DNA from: Phyllobacterium myrsinacearum
Lineage (GTDB): Bacteria; Pseudomonadota; Alphaproteobacteria; Rhizobiales; Rhizobiaceae
Direction of reading: 5' to 3'
NCBI RefSeq assembly: GCF_014138285.1
Contig: NZ_JACGXN010000001.1
Coordinates: 124,001-188,000, forward strand
DNA: 64,000 nt
The stretch's first letter is position 1. The number at the start of each line of letters is the position of its first letter. The notes under the pieces are model-generated. The model was not told the DNA's origin. It ran no database searches and saw only the letters and a list, made by a program, of their open reading frames with translations. The position numbers and the translations under genes are program-made. Shown here in pieces: positions 1 to 8,012 of the stretch.

Positions 1-852
1 TCCATCGAGACCGGCCGCAGCTGCCTGCTCCTGCATCTGGTCTGCAATGTTGGAAGCCGTGCCAATCACCGCGAAACCATGCGGCACGTCGGACTGTGAT
101 GTGCCAAAAGAGGGAATAATGTTTGCAAAAAACCTGACATCCTCGCGCCGCCGTCCACGTGTTGCAAGGCGTTCAACCAGACTGGCGGCAAGCGCTTTCA
201 GAGCATCCGGCGTTGCGCCCGGCAGGAAAACCACATCCGCCAGTGCGGCAATGTCGAGCGTGTCCGGAGTCAGGACATGGCTGATGACCGGTCTGCCCTG
301 CGGCGAAGGATTGACATTGAGCGGGCCGCGAACGGTGAAATGCGTACCCTTATGGTTGAGAACATGCATTTTGTCGGGGTCGAAGAACCGGCCCCGCGCC
401 TTGTCATAGGTGAAGGCATCAGCCTCGAAACTGTCCCAAAGCCCCGATACGACGTCAAGATATTCCTGATCGCGATCTGGATCATCGGAGCCAATGACAT
501 TCCACCCGGTACGGCCCTCGCCGATCAGATCGAGGGACGCGAAACGCCGGCCGAGATTATAGGGTTCATGCTGATGCATTGCAGCGGCGGCAATCAATCC
601 GATCCTGCTGGTTGCCGTTGCAAGCGCCGATACCAGCATGGTTGGTTCGAAGGGAACGGCGAGCGGCGAAAGATCATCATGCGGCCGTTGACCAAACTGG
701 TCCGGCAGCAGGACAAAATCCAGCGCCCCCGCTTCGGCCTTCTTCACCTGCGCGGCCATGCGGCCGAAATCGAGAGCGGCCCGTTCGCCGCTCTTTCTGC
801 GCCACGCGGAGGGATGATGTCCGAACGGCGTCAACGACAGGCCGATATGCAT
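1..852 (-). CDS. LLM-class flavin-dependent monooxygenase (3' end outside window)
   Basis: The minus-strand frame is open from an ATG at 852 to the window edge, giving 284 residues with the C-terminus missing. The N-terminus MHIGLSLTPFG and the internal GRTGWNVIGS stretch fit the NtaA/SnaA/DszA branch of bacterial luciferase-like monooxygenases, which oxidise small organic substrates with FMNH2 supplied by a separate reductase. The start overlaps the stop of the upstream DUF427 gene by one base (TAATG), so the two are probably translationally coupled. The substrate cannot be told from sequence. The family call is firm; a role linked to the upstream betaine-type transporter is only inference. 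Confidence 0.85.
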   Translation of the reverse strand, partial: MHIGLSLTPFGHHPSAWRRKSGERAALDFGRMAAQVKKAEAGALDFVLLPDQFGQRPHDDLSPLAVPFEPTMLVSALATATSRIGLIAAAAMHQHEPYNLGRRFASLDLIGEGRTGWNVIGSDDPDRDQEYLDVVSGLWDSFEADAFTYDKARGRFFDPDKMHVLNHKGTHFTVRGPLNVNPSPQGRPVISHVLTPDTLDIAALADVVFLPGATPDALKALAASLVERLATRGRRREDVRFFANIIPSFGTSQSDVPHGFAVIGTASNIADQMQEQAAAAGLDG

Positions 853-1592
853 TATTCCGCATCTCCGGCGCTGACACGAATCTCGTCAATCTTCTCGTTG
901 TAGAACGAGATCAATCCCTTGATCCGCCCGCTTTCATAGAGGGGCTCCGGATAATACCAGACGATGTTCTCGTGGCGTTTTCCATCAAGATCGAAATGGT
1001 AGTAGGACGCCCTGCCCTTGTAGGGGCAGTATGTGTGAAGCGGACTGTCCACCAGCGTTCCGGCGATCAGATCCTCCACGGGAAAGTAATAGCGCGGGAT
1101 CAGGCTGGTCTCGAACAGGAAAACCGCGCGGTTTGTGCGCGCCACCAGCTTGCCATCGACAAAGACCTCGACACGGCGCTTGCTGTCGATCGTGTCGACC
1201 CGCCAGTGAACATTGCGCGGGTGGCCAAAGATTTCCTCGTCTTCCTCGAACCAGCGCACGGCGCTCCACGCGACAGTCACGTAATCCGTGAGTTCAGGCA
1301 CGCCCTGCGGTACATGTTCGTAACTCCAGGCACTGTCTTCAGCGCCTTTGAGCGACCAGTAGCGCCGCGACCCGAGCACCGGGGACGCCCCAGTCTTTTC
1401 CGATGGTTCAAGTACACCATCGGAGAAGTCAGATTTTGGCAGGTAATAGACGGGGTGACCGCCATTTTCGTAGATGACGATGGCCTGCGTACTGTCGGCG
1501 ATCACCTCTTCGCCAAGCTTCAGGCGGATACGGCGATAGGTCGGTTCAATCAGGACGGCGGGCACTTCCCGGGAACGATAGGCGATGGACAT
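852..1592 (-). CDS. DUF427 domain protein, two tandem domains
   Basis: This encodes about 246 residues. Two similar halves are visible, each with the DUF427 pattern in which a V-x-V-x-x-x-G or IADS-type strand is followed by a Y-Y-x-P segment (YYLPKSDF in the first half, YYFPVEDL in the second) and later W-Y-Y-P-E-P. The ATG at 1592 is preferred over a GTG two codons upstream because a GGAGAG ribosome site sits about six bases before it. The last base of the stop codon is shared with the start of the monooxygenase. The biochemical function of DUF427 is not established. The protein has no signal peptide or membrane segment and is probably cytoplasmic. Confidence 0.85.
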   Translation of the reverse strand: MSIAYRSREVPAVLIEPTYRRIRLKLGEEVIADSTQAIVIYENGGHPVYYLPKSDFSDGVLEPSEKTGASPVLGSRRYWSLKGAEDSAWSYEHVPQGVPELTDYVTVAWSAVRWFEEDEEIFGHPRNVHWRVDTIDSKRRVEVFVDGKLVARTNRAVFLFETSLIPRYYFPVEDLIAGTLVDSPLHTYCPYKGRASYYHFDLDGKRHENIVWYYPEPLYESGRIKGLISFYNEKIDEIRVSAGDAE

Positions 1593-1646
1593 AATCACTC
1601 TCCAAAGGTGAGTTTCTATCGGCTGGCCTGATCAAATATGGTGCGA

Positions 1647-2579
1647 TCAAACCGAAAAAATCGCGTCGCGGGTCAACCGGCCGGTAACAGCTCCGGCCGT
1701 ATCCACCACAGCAAGGACATCGCTGTTCGCAGCGACCATCAGCGCCAGCGCATCGCGCAGGTTGCTGGTGGCAGCGACGGGATGTGCCCCGTCCCGCGGC
1801 TTGTCCGTCGTCATGGCATTGCTGACAGTAAACAGGCTCAGGCGCTTGATCGCCCGGTCTATGCCGACGAAGTTTTCGACAAATGCGTCAGCGGGGTGAG
1901 AAAGAATCGCGTCGGGCGTGTCATACTGGACAATCCTGCCGCTCTTCATGATGGCGATACGGTCACCCAGACGGATGGCTTCGTCGAGATCATGGGTCAC
2001 GAGCACGACCGTCTTGCGCACACGCTGCAATATCTGGCGGAACTCGTCCTGCAACCGGGTTCGGGCAATCGGATCAATGGCGCCGAACGGCTCATCCATC
2101 AGCAGCACGGGCGGGTCGGCCGCAAGTGCCCGCGCCACGCCGATACGCTGCCGCTGGCCACCGGACAGCTGCCGGGGATAGCGCTTGAGCATTTCGGCCG
2201 GATCAAGACCAACGAGATGCAGAAGCTCGTCGGTCCGGCTCCTGATGCGCGCCTCATCCCAGCCAAGCAGCTTGGGAACGGCGGCGATATTCTGGGCGAT
2301 GGTCATGTGGGGAAACAGGCCTACCTGCTGGATCACATAACCGATATGGCGACGCAGGATCACCGGATCAACCTTGGTAACGTCTTCGCCATTGACAATA
2401 ATCTTGCCTTCGGTCGGATCGATCAGCCGATTGATCATCCGCATCGTCGTGGTCTTGCCGCAGCCCGATGGCCCGATCAGCGCAACTGTCGAACCCTCGG
2501 GAACGATCAGGCTGAGATCGTCCACCGAAGCAACGCTGCCTTCCCCATAGCGCTTGGTGACGTGTTCCATATTGATCAT
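1647..2579 (-). CDS. Glycine betaine/choline-type ABC importer, ATP-binding subunit
   Basis: This is a 310-residue ABC ATPase. Walker A (GPSGCGKTTT) is near residue 38, the signature [10 protein letters not shown] near 138 and Walker B (LLMDEPFGAID) near 158. After the ATPase there is a CBS-like tail (SDVLAVVDTAG...), typical of the OpuCA/OsmV/YehX group that energises quaternary amine uptake. Its ATG overlaps the stop of the permease upstream (ATGA at 2576-2579). It is the last gene of a four-gene minus-strand operon running from the binding protein at 4845. The exact substrate (glycine betaine, choline or a related compound) is inferred from the family. Confidence 0.92.
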   Translation of the reverse strand: MINMEHVTKRYGEGSVASVDDLSLIVPEGSTVALIGPSGCGKTTTMRMINRLIDPTEGKIIVNGEDVTKVDPVILRRHIGYVIQQVGLFPHMTIAQNIAAVPKLLGWDEARIRSRTDELLHLVGLDPAEMLKRYPRQLSGGQRQRIGVARALAADPPVLLMDEPFGAIDPIARTRLQDEFRQILQRVRKTVVLVTHDLDEAIRLGDRIAIMKSGRIVQYDTPDAILSHPADAFVENFVGIDRAIKRLSLFTVSNAMTTDKPRDGAHPVAATSNLRDALALMVAANSDVLAVVDTAGAVTGRLTRDAIFSV

Positions 2580-3217
2580 GCGGATGTTCTTTCTGCGAAG
2601 AATACTTTTTCAACGAGCCCGAGCGTGAACTCCGTGGCAAGCGCCAGAATGGCGATGGGAACTGCACCAACCAGAAGGCGCGACATATCCATCATGCTGA
2701 TGCCGACAGCGATGAAATCGCCAAGGCCGCCGCCACCGATGAAGGGAGCAAGCGTTGCACCGGCGAGCACCTGCACGGCGGCAGTGCGTGCACCGGCGAA
2801 CATGGCCGGTGCAGCCAGCGGAATACGAATCTTGCGCAGCACCTGTCCCCGGCTCATGCCCATGCCGATCGCGGCTTCCACCGCGTCGGGGTCCACATCG
2901 CGCAGGCCGATAAACGCATTGAGCAGGATGGGCGGCAACGCGAGCACCGTCAGCGCGACAATGGACGGCCACAGGCCGATACCGAGCAGCGGCATCATGA
3001 TGGCGAGAATGGCAAGGCTGGGGATCGTGCGCAGCGCATTGATGGAATTGATGACCGTAAAGGCCAGCCCGCCGCGATTGATGATGAGAACGGCAAGCGG
3101 CAAGCCAATGGCCAGTGCAAACGCCAGCGAGACGCCGGACATGACCAGATGCTGGCCGAGCGCCCGCAGGAATTCAGGCTGGTTGTTGACGATCCAGTTG
3201 AAGGCGGTGATCAGCAT
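2576..3217 (-). CDS. Glycine betaine/choline-type ABC importer, permease
   Basis: This 213-residue protein is mostly hydrophobic, with about five or six membrane segments. It contains the inner-membrane permease EAA-type loop (DAVEAAIGMGMSRGQVLRKIRIPLAAP), which contacts the ATPase. It belongs to the OpuCB/YehW/YehY group of quaternary amine permeases. It follows the other permease after 9 bases and overlaps the ATPase start by 4 bases, so the proteins are probably made together. The two permeases in this operon would form a heterodimeric channel. Confidence 0.9.
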   Translation of the reverse strand: MLITAFNWIVNNQPEFLRALGQHLVMSGVSLAFALAIGLPLAVLIINRGGLAFTVINSINALRTIPSLAILAIMMPLLGIGLWPSIVALTVLALPPILLNAFIGLRDVDPDAVEAAIGMGMSRGQVLRKIRIPLAAPAMFAGARTAAVQVLAGATLAPFIGGGGLGDFIAVGISMMDMSRLLVGAVPIAILALATEFTLGLVEKVFFAERTSA

Positions 3218-3226
3218 GGTCGCCCC

Positions 3227-3853
3227 TCAACGCCAGCGAACCAGGGCTTTTTCAGCCTGGCTCAGAACAAGGTCAAAGAACGTCGCCATCAGCGCCGTCA
3301 ATATACCGCCGACGAGGATTTTCTCCGTATAGCTCTGGTCGATGCCCATGAGGATGATGGTTCCCAGCCCGCCGCCGTCGATGAAGGCCGCAACGGTGGC
3401 AATGCCGATGACCGTTACCAGCGCGATGCGGATACCGGAAACGATGAGCGGCAGGGCCAAAGGCAGTTCGATACGCACCAGCCGCTGCCAGCCACTGTAC
3501 CCCATACCATCGGCCGCATCGAGCACATCGGCAGGAACGCCGCGCAGCCCGGTCACCACATTGCGCAGAAGAATAAGCAGGCAATAGGAGGACAGGCCGA
3601 CCAGCGCCGGTTTGGTGCCAAGGCCAAGCCATGGGATCAGCAGCGCGAACAGCGCAAGGCTGGGAATGACGAAGATGATGCCGGTGATCGTCAGGACAAC
3701 CGCATAGAACCGGGGACGCCGAGCACAAATAATTCCGAGCACCAGCGCGATGACCAGCCCGATCAGAACGGATGAAACCGACAACACGAGGTGCTGCCAG
3801 GTTGCGGCCAGAATTTCCGGTATGTTTTTGGGAGCCCAGTTCAATTGCATCAT
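3227..3853 (-). CDS. Glycine betaine/choline-type ABC importer, second permease
   Basis: This 208-residue integral membrane protein has the permease loop DVLDAADGMGYSGWQRLVRIELPLALP near residues 115-140, so it is the partner of the permease downstream. The start at 3853 has two consecutive ATGs (MMQLN). Between this gene and the binding-protein gene lies a 110-base gap holding a 13-bp perfect hairpin, which may lower expression of the permeases relative to the binding protein. The family call is firm; substrate specificity is not determined. Confidence 0.9.
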   Translation of the reverse strand: MMQLNWAPKNIPEILAATWQHLVLSVSSVLIGLVIALVLGIICARRPRFYAVVLTITGIIFVIPSLALFALLIPWLGLGTKPALVGLSSYCLLILLRNVVTGLRGVPADVLDAADGMGYSGWQRLVRIELPLALPLIVSGIRIALVTVIGIATVAAFIDGGGLGTIILMGIDQSYTEKILVGGILTALMATFFDLVLSQAEKALVRWR

Positions 3854-3872
3854 TCCATATCGGTCAGAATTG

Positions 3873-3906
3873 AAACAGCGGAGACAATTTTATCTCCGCT
3901 GTTTCC
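3873..3906 (-). terminator. Intra-operon hairpin after the binding-protein gene
   Basis: A perfect 13-bp stem (3873-3885 and 3894-3906, core AGCGGAGA/TCTCCGCT) encloses an 8-base loop. It lies between the binding-protein gene and the first permease gene. A second small stem (ACGGGG/CCCCGT, 3936-3941 and 3949-3954) lies just before it in transcription order. There is no clear U-run, so an mRNA-stabilising or attenuating hairpin is more likely than a full terminator. Confidence 0.6.
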
Positions 3907-3963
3907 CGGGTATGTACGTGGCAGATAATCCGCCACGGGGCAGTTAACCCCGTCAGAAAAATC

Positions 3964-4845
3964 TCAGATGCCTTTTTCCTTCAGGAAGGCTTCCGCTACT
4001 TCCTTGGGTTCCTTCTTGTCACGCTCGACCGCGGCATTCAGTTCCCGCATGTTCTCATTGTTCAGGAGTGGGCTGATCTTGTTCAGGACTTCAGCTATCT
4101 TGGGGTTTTTGGCCAAGGTGTCCTGCCGCACGACGGGCACGAGGTAATAGGGCGGAAACAGGTTCTTGTCGTCGGCGAGAACAACAAGCTTGTTGTCCGC
4201 GATCTGCCAATCGGTGGCAAAACCATAGGAAACATCGATGTTCTTGCTGGTCAACGCACTGTAACGGATGCCGAGCTTGGCAAAAATACGGAAATCCTTG
4301 AAAACGATTCCGTAGGTCTGCTTGAGACCCGGCAAGCCGTCCTTGCGCTCGCCAAACCCGCCCTCAGCACCGAAGCTCAGATCCTTGGAGACAGGGCCAA
4401 GATCCGTCAGCGTCTTGAGCTTGTATTTTTCCGCGGTTTCCGGAAGCGTGATGATAGCATAGCCATTGTTGATGTTGGTTGGCTGGAGCAGGGTCAGCTG
4501 CAGGTTCTTCTCGTAGTAATCCTTGACTTCCGCATAGATTTTTTCGGCCGATCCGGAGAGGTCGCCCTTCACCACCGCTGCCAAGGCAGTACCCGTATAC
4601 TCGGGATAAAGATCGATTTCGCCATTCACCAGCGCCGAATGGGCGATCAATGTCGCGCCAAGATTGGTTCGCCGCTCAACCTGCACGCCAGCCTTTTCCA
4701 GAGCCTGCGCATAAATCTCTGCCACCACGAATTGTTCGGTAAAGTTCTTGCTGCCAATCTTGACAACCTGGGCAAAGCCCGGCGTTGCAGCAGCCAATGC
4801 CAATATTACCCCCAGCCCCATGGAGGCTACATTTCTGAAAATCAT
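3964..4845 (-). CDS. Glycine betaine/choline-type ABC importer, substrate-binding protein
   Basis: This 293-residue periplasmic protein begins with a Sec signal peptide (hydrophobic run to about residue 25, cleavage after GFA). The mature part starts VVKIGSKNFTEQ, the hallmark of the OpuAC/OsmF/YehZ family that binds glycine betaine, choline and similar compounds. The YPEYTGTAL segment near residue 80 is also typical of the family. As first gene of the operon it is preceded by an AGGG ribosome site. The upstream region to about 5041 should hold the promoter, but I see no certain promoter boxes. Confidence 0.92.
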   Translation of the reverse strand: MIFRNVASMGLGVILALAAATPGFAQVVKIGSKNFTEQFVVAEIYAQALEKAGVQVERRTNLGATLIAHSALVNGEIDLYPEYTGTALAAVVKGDLSGSAEKIYAEVKDYYEKNLQLTLLQPTNINNGYAIITLPETAEKYKLKTLTDLGPVSKDLSFGAEGGFGERKDGLPGLKQTYGIVFKDFRIFAKLGIRYSALTSKNIDVSYGFATDWQIADNKLVVLADDKNLFPPYYLVPVVRQDTLAKNPKIAEVLNKISPLLNNENMRELNAAVERDKKEPKEVAEAFLKEKGI

Positions 4846-5041
4846 GATTTACCCTGCGAGCTGACGTAGGATTTTGAGCATCCTACTGGTTTCGTTATTC
4901 ATTTCGCATGCTAGCAACCGGCGGCAGCAAGTTCGTAGAACAAACTCCCAATATTTCCCTGATAAGTAGAAATTATTTACCCGACAATTGCAACAGCGCA
5001 GCCATTGCATCGGTTTATGGGGCTGTCGCAGGAACCTTTGT

Positions 5042-5191
5042 GCGTGGTTCGACAAGCTCACCATGAGGAAGAGTGGTGGATCGCAGGGAGTCAAGTTCTG
5101 AAGCGCGGATGATTATCGTGTTCCGCAATGGCGGCGATTAGCCTTGCAGCTCCACTCTTCCTCATGGCGAGCTTGTCGAACCACGAACCAC
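5042..5191. repeat. Palindromic intergenic repeat, family A copy 1
   Basis: Two long inverted arms (5042-5076 and 5152-5191, core GTGGTTCGACAAGCTCACCATGAGG) flank about 75 bases of internal sequence. The same arms and a related internal sequence recur at 46445-46581 and 53893-54057, and one arm alone at 47893-47920. The element carries no gene. When translated by chance the arms give the SNHEPR-type peptides often seen in spurious ORFs. Confidence 0.85.
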
Positions 5192-5519
5192 AGGGAATGC
5201 GATCAGCAAAAGCTTCACTCTCGCGCTGTCATGAAACGGCTTATCTATCAGATTTTATGTGGTTTTGTGGCATTCCACGCCGGTCATCGTTCTGCAACGG
5301 GTTACCGCCCAGTGGAATTATGACAAAAGTTCCATGAGATGTCGCTGTTCGGCTTTTTCTGGCGGTTATCGTCTTGTGTTTGCCCCCCTCCTCCAATTTG
5401 CTGACAATGAACCTGCGAACGCGTTGGCAGGTGATATTTGGAAAGGGGTCACCTGAGTGCTCACTCTGTACTTTTTGGAAGACTATCGTAATCCGGGCCA
5501 TTCAAATCACGAGATCGAA
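5192..5519. other. Intergenic stretch with no gene seen
   Basis: Short open frames exist here on both strands but none has a convincing ribosome site or family resemblance. The stretch may hold the promoter of the small gene starting at 5520. Confidence 0.5.
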
Positions 5520-5711
5520 ATGGCGACACATCGCCCAGAAAATCCAAAAGCAAACAAGAAGACCAAGAACGCCAAACCGGTTAAAACTGTTGCGACGACG
5601 AATTGGGATGAACTCATCACCCGCAGCGTCAAGCTCGAAGACAGACTCATAAAAAAACTGAAGTCCCGTCACATCGCCCGAAAGCTCAAGGTTAAAATGC
5701 TGGCCAGATAG
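5520..5711 (+). CDS. Small very basic hypothetical protein
   Basis: This is a 63-residue Lys/Arg-rich protein. The N-terminal third is disordered-looking (NPKANKKTKNAKP) and the C-terminal part could form an amphipathic helix (LEDRLIKKLKSRHIARKLK). The frame also extends upstream to 5457, but the ATG at 5520 gives a more protein-like composition. The ribosome site (GAGATCGAA) is weak. I do not recognise the family. The charge suggests nucleic acid or membrane-surface binding, but this is speculation. Confidence 0.4.
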   Translation: MATHRPENPKANKKTKNAKPVKTVATTNWDELITRSVKLEDRLIKKLKSRHIARKLKVKMLAR

Positions 5712-6002
5712 AGGTATTTCGTTTGCACGCATTCATGAGCCACTCCCTCCGGGGCAAGGAGTGGTCCGCAAGCTACCCGTCAACTAATTTCAGATGATGG
5801 ATACGCACGCAGTTCGACGCACGATCTGGCGCCCTTATTTTCCTATTTTTTCAACAAATTCAGCATGATGGCCGGGTTTGACCGCTTGTTATCCAATGCG
5901 CCATGCAACATTTAACCTTCCATTATTACAGAAGTTCTCGTTGCTTATTCGCGCAATAGTTGTAATTATTTTGCAAAACAAATATCCGCTCTGGAATTTT
6001 CA

Positions 6003-6113
6003 ATGTCTGACGATAATAAACAACCCGGCGTCTTCGCAGGTTCGTGGCGGCTCGCCATTATCATGCTCATTGTTCTGGCTGCCATATGGATGCTTGGGCG
6101 CGCATTCGCATAA
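6003..6113 (+). CDS. 36-residue single-span membrane protein (hypothetical)
   Basis: ATG at 6003 opens a frame ending with TAA at 6111. The peptide has a short polar N-terminus (MSDDNKQPG), then one hydrophobic segment from about residue 17 to 32 (LAIIMLIVLAAIWML) and an Arg next to the segment end. A GGAA ribosome-site candidate lies about seven bases upstream. It lies within a larger frame in another register (5878-6150) that looks non-coding. The composition is strikingly protein-like for such a short frame, but no homology evidence is available. Confidence 0.45.
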   Translation: MSDDNKQPGVFAGSWRLAIIMLIVLAAIWMLGRAFA

Positions 6114-6397
6114 CAACCTCAGGTTGAGTAAATTTCATTTCAACCCATGATCTTCGATCCAGCGCGCGCATCGCGCTGGCCGTAAGAGAGACTATTTGCC
6201 TGTCTGCGCCGCGATTCTTGCGGCAAACACTGCTCTTGAAATGTTATCCTGAGCTTCGAATACCTTGTTTTCTGGCCTTATTGGCCCTTCCCGTGCCTTT
6301 TCAGTGCATTTTCTGAATTATTTTCGTGCACATGCTTTGACATTTTACTTTCATGTTGATGGAATAGGCACCTGCAGACGAATTAGGGAACATTCGA

Positions 6398-6526
6398 ATG
6401 TATGAAGATGATGAGGAAGAACAGCACCTGCACTACACCACACCCGCGTGGTGTCATTTGCTTGTGTTTGGCTTTGCGCTCGCCCTCGCAGTGCTGATCA
6501 GCCAGCTGTGTTCATCTATGGCTTGA
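6398..6526 (+). CDS. 42-residue single-span membrane protein (hypothetical)
   Basis: ATG at 6398 follows an AGGGA ribosome site at good spacing. The N-terminus is strongly acidic (MYEDDEEEQ), and residues 20-37 form one hydrophobic helix (HLLVFGFALALAVLISQL). The stop TGA is at 6524. I do not recognise a family. An acidic head and single span resemble many small alphaproteobacterial membrane peptides of unknown role. Confidence 0.5.
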   Translation: MYEDDEEEQHLHYTTPAWCHLLVFGFALALAVLISQLCSSMA

Positions 6527-6622
6527 TCGGTTACCACGCTTTCTTTTGTACATCTCGTCCCCGCCGCTTCCACGTTTCAATCACTTGACCGTTCTTTTGA
6601 GAACGCGGTGTATCGCCGGAAT

Positions 6623-6904
6623 TCACAAATAGATCTTGCCACTCACTGTTATCAGGCTACGATTGCCAAAATCCAGCGGTGGTACGTCCTGATTGCATTG
6701 TACCAGCAGGCCATTCAACCAAGGGCTGTTTGAACCATCGTCACCCGATGGGGCAGCGGTCCTGAGTTTGATGGATGCGATCAACCGGGCGTCTTGTTCA
6801 TTCGACGCGCGTACCCAACACGTCTCCCGTATTTTCGATCTCTCCCAGATCGCGTGTCCGGTAAAATCGGCGGATGGTTCCAGTCGGAAAAACGTGATGT
6901 TCAT
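6623..6904 (-). CDS. Hypothetical small protein, 93 residues
   Basis: The start MNITFFRLEPSA, followed by the WVRASNEQDARLIAS stretch near residues 30-45 and a PWL near 62, resembles short proteins I recall in Hyphomicrobiales that carry a VRA-x(4)-DAR-x-A pattern. No function is known. There are no membrane segments. A G-rich ribosome site lies about ten bases upstream. The gene stands alone between a small membrane-protein gene and the DUF982 gene. Confidence 0.55.
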   Translation of the reverse strand: MNITFFRLEPSADFTGHAIWERSKIRETCWVRASNEQDARLIASIKLRTAAPSGDDGSNSPWLNGLLVQCNQDVPPLDFGNRSLITVSGKIYL

Positions 6905-7039
6905 ATTGTCCAGGCCCCTTGCGTGAACAATTACGTTTGAACAGCCTCAATGGTTCGATCACAAACGATTAAAATTGAATTCGAAGGTTACGGAACTTGA
7001 CGGGCATCCGACGAGTGAAAACTATCGCGACATTTGATG

Positions 7040-7357
7040 CTATGGAGCGTCAGCGGGCTTTTCGGGAACGTCTGCGGGCACGCTCGGAGCGGTCCCCATC
7101 AGTGATCCGGTGCGCTCGGTTACGTAAATGCCAGCTTCGCGCGATGCTTCGACGAACGATGCCCGTGCCTCCTCTACCGAGCCGGTTTTATCCAGCGCAT
7201 CGCGGCACGCCTGACAGGCGTGAGCATGTTTTTCACCCTGGCGCCTCGACCAGAATTGAGTCAGCACGGTCAAAGCATCCCGAACATTCCGAACCATGAG
7301 CATCCGTCCGGTGCGGGGTGACTTGATGGTCACATGGGTAAAGGAATTTATGTCCAT
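7040..7357 (-). CDS. DUF982 domain protein
   Basis: This 105-residue protein shows the DUF982 layout: an N-terminal V-T-I-x-S-P-R-T-G strand, R-x-V-R-x-A-L-x-x-L near residue 25, a W near 36, the A-C-x-x-C-R-D-A-L helix near 50 and the A-R-x-S-F-x-E-A-S-R-E-A-G-I helix near 65-75. DUF982 proteins are small, abundant in Hyphomicrobiales, often in several copies, and functionally uncharacterised. The Pro/Ala-rich C-terminal tail is unlikely to be folded. No clear ribosome site precedes the chosen ATG. Confidence 0.75.
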   Translation of the reverse strand: MDINSFTHVTIKSPRTGRMLMVRNVRDALTVLTQFWSRRQGEKHAHACQACRDALDKTGSVEEARASFVEASREAGIYVTERTGSLMGTAPSVPADVPEKPADAP

Positions 7358-7565
7358 GAAATTGAAATGCGTGACGGAGAAAGTGGTTCCACCACGCGCA
7401 TCAACAAAACGGGAGGGGGAAGGCGCATGCCGAATTGCAGCTCAAAACGCGGCACGCCCAGCAACAATTCGTAACAAAAATGGGTATTCAGTTTGCCGGT
7501 GTGAGCGCACATAGTCCGCAGGAAATGATCAGGCGGCGTCCGCGGGCGCTCTATTGGAAACTATC

Positions 7566-7826
7566 GTGCGCATCAGTCGAACCTACAAGAACAAGATCCC
7601 GCCGCCCTGGACACGCCGCGCCTATGACGGCCGCGAACAGGATTGCCTGAACGCGTTGAAAGAACGCTTCAACGAACTGGCCTATTCGCAGGACATCCAT
7701 CGTCTCTACATGGAGGCCATTGCTTCCGGCTGGTCCTTGCTGGACATCATATCTGCCGTCAATTTTCTTGTCACGATGAGCGGGGAATCTCAAAAAGAGA
7801 CCCTCAGTTCCAAAGGAGGGCGTTGA
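7566..7826 (+). CDS. Hypothetical protein, 86 residues
   Basis: This frame from a GTG start encodes MRISRTYKNKIPPPWTRRAYDG..., with a GGAAA ribosome-site candidate six bases upstream. A TTG at 7554 is an alternative start. The rest is helical, with a Leu/Ile-rich C-terminal region (SLLDIISAVNFLVTM) that may be amphipathic. The stop codon overlaps the ATG of the next small gene (TGATG), which supports both being real. I do not recognise the family. Confidence 0.55.
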   Translation: MRISRTYKNKIPPPWTRRAYDGREQDCLNALKERFNELAYSQDIHRLYMEAIASGWSLLDIISAVNFLVTMSGESQKETLSSKGGR

Positions 7827-7942
7827 TGATCGTCCTCCTGCTGCCGGTTTCCCTGAGCATGCTGGTCATCGCCATTGTCATGGCTCACCATGAACGCAAG
7901 CTATCCGATCAATCGGCGCGCGAAATGGAACGGGCTGAATAG
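7826..7942 (+). CDS. 38-residue single-span membrane protein, coupled to upstream gene
   Basis: The ATG at 7826 overlaps the previous stop by one base and is preceded by a near-ideal AGGAGG ribosome site. The product has a hydrophobic helix from residue 2 to about 20 (IVLLLPVSLSMLVIAIVMA) followed by a charged tail (HHERKLSDQ...). The layout resembles CcoS-type oxidase assembly peptides, but the flanking genes give no support for that and the tail differs, so it stays hypothetical. The strong ribosome site and coupling make it one of the more convincing short genes here. Confidence 0.6.
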   Translation: MIVLLLPVSLSMLVIAIVMAHHERKLSDQSAREMERAE

Positions 7943-8012
7943 ATGGGCCCATTGATTGACGAACTCTTCGGCTTGGCTGAGAGTAGATCTTTCACTGCGA
8001 AAGGGATGGCCG

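Noticed and set aside
579-1631. A 350-codon plus-strand frame over the DUF427 and monooxygenase genes
   Set aside because: The minus-strand genes have recognisable domains, ribosome sites and coupled starts. This frame has none.
1638-3332. A 564-codon open frame opposite to the ABC importer genes
   Set aside because: Its translation is low-complexity and unlike any family, while the opposite strand encodes intact ABC ATPase and permease motifs. It is an antisense shadow in high-GC DNA.
5878-6150. A 90-codon frame overlapping the 36-residue membrane peptide
   Set aside because: It lacks a ribosome site and has irregular composition. The shorter frame at 6003 looks more protein-like.
7826-7942. 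Naming the 38-residue peptide CcoS
   Set aside because: Only the general layout fits. The conserved CcoS tail is missing and no cytochrome oxidase assembly genes are nearby.
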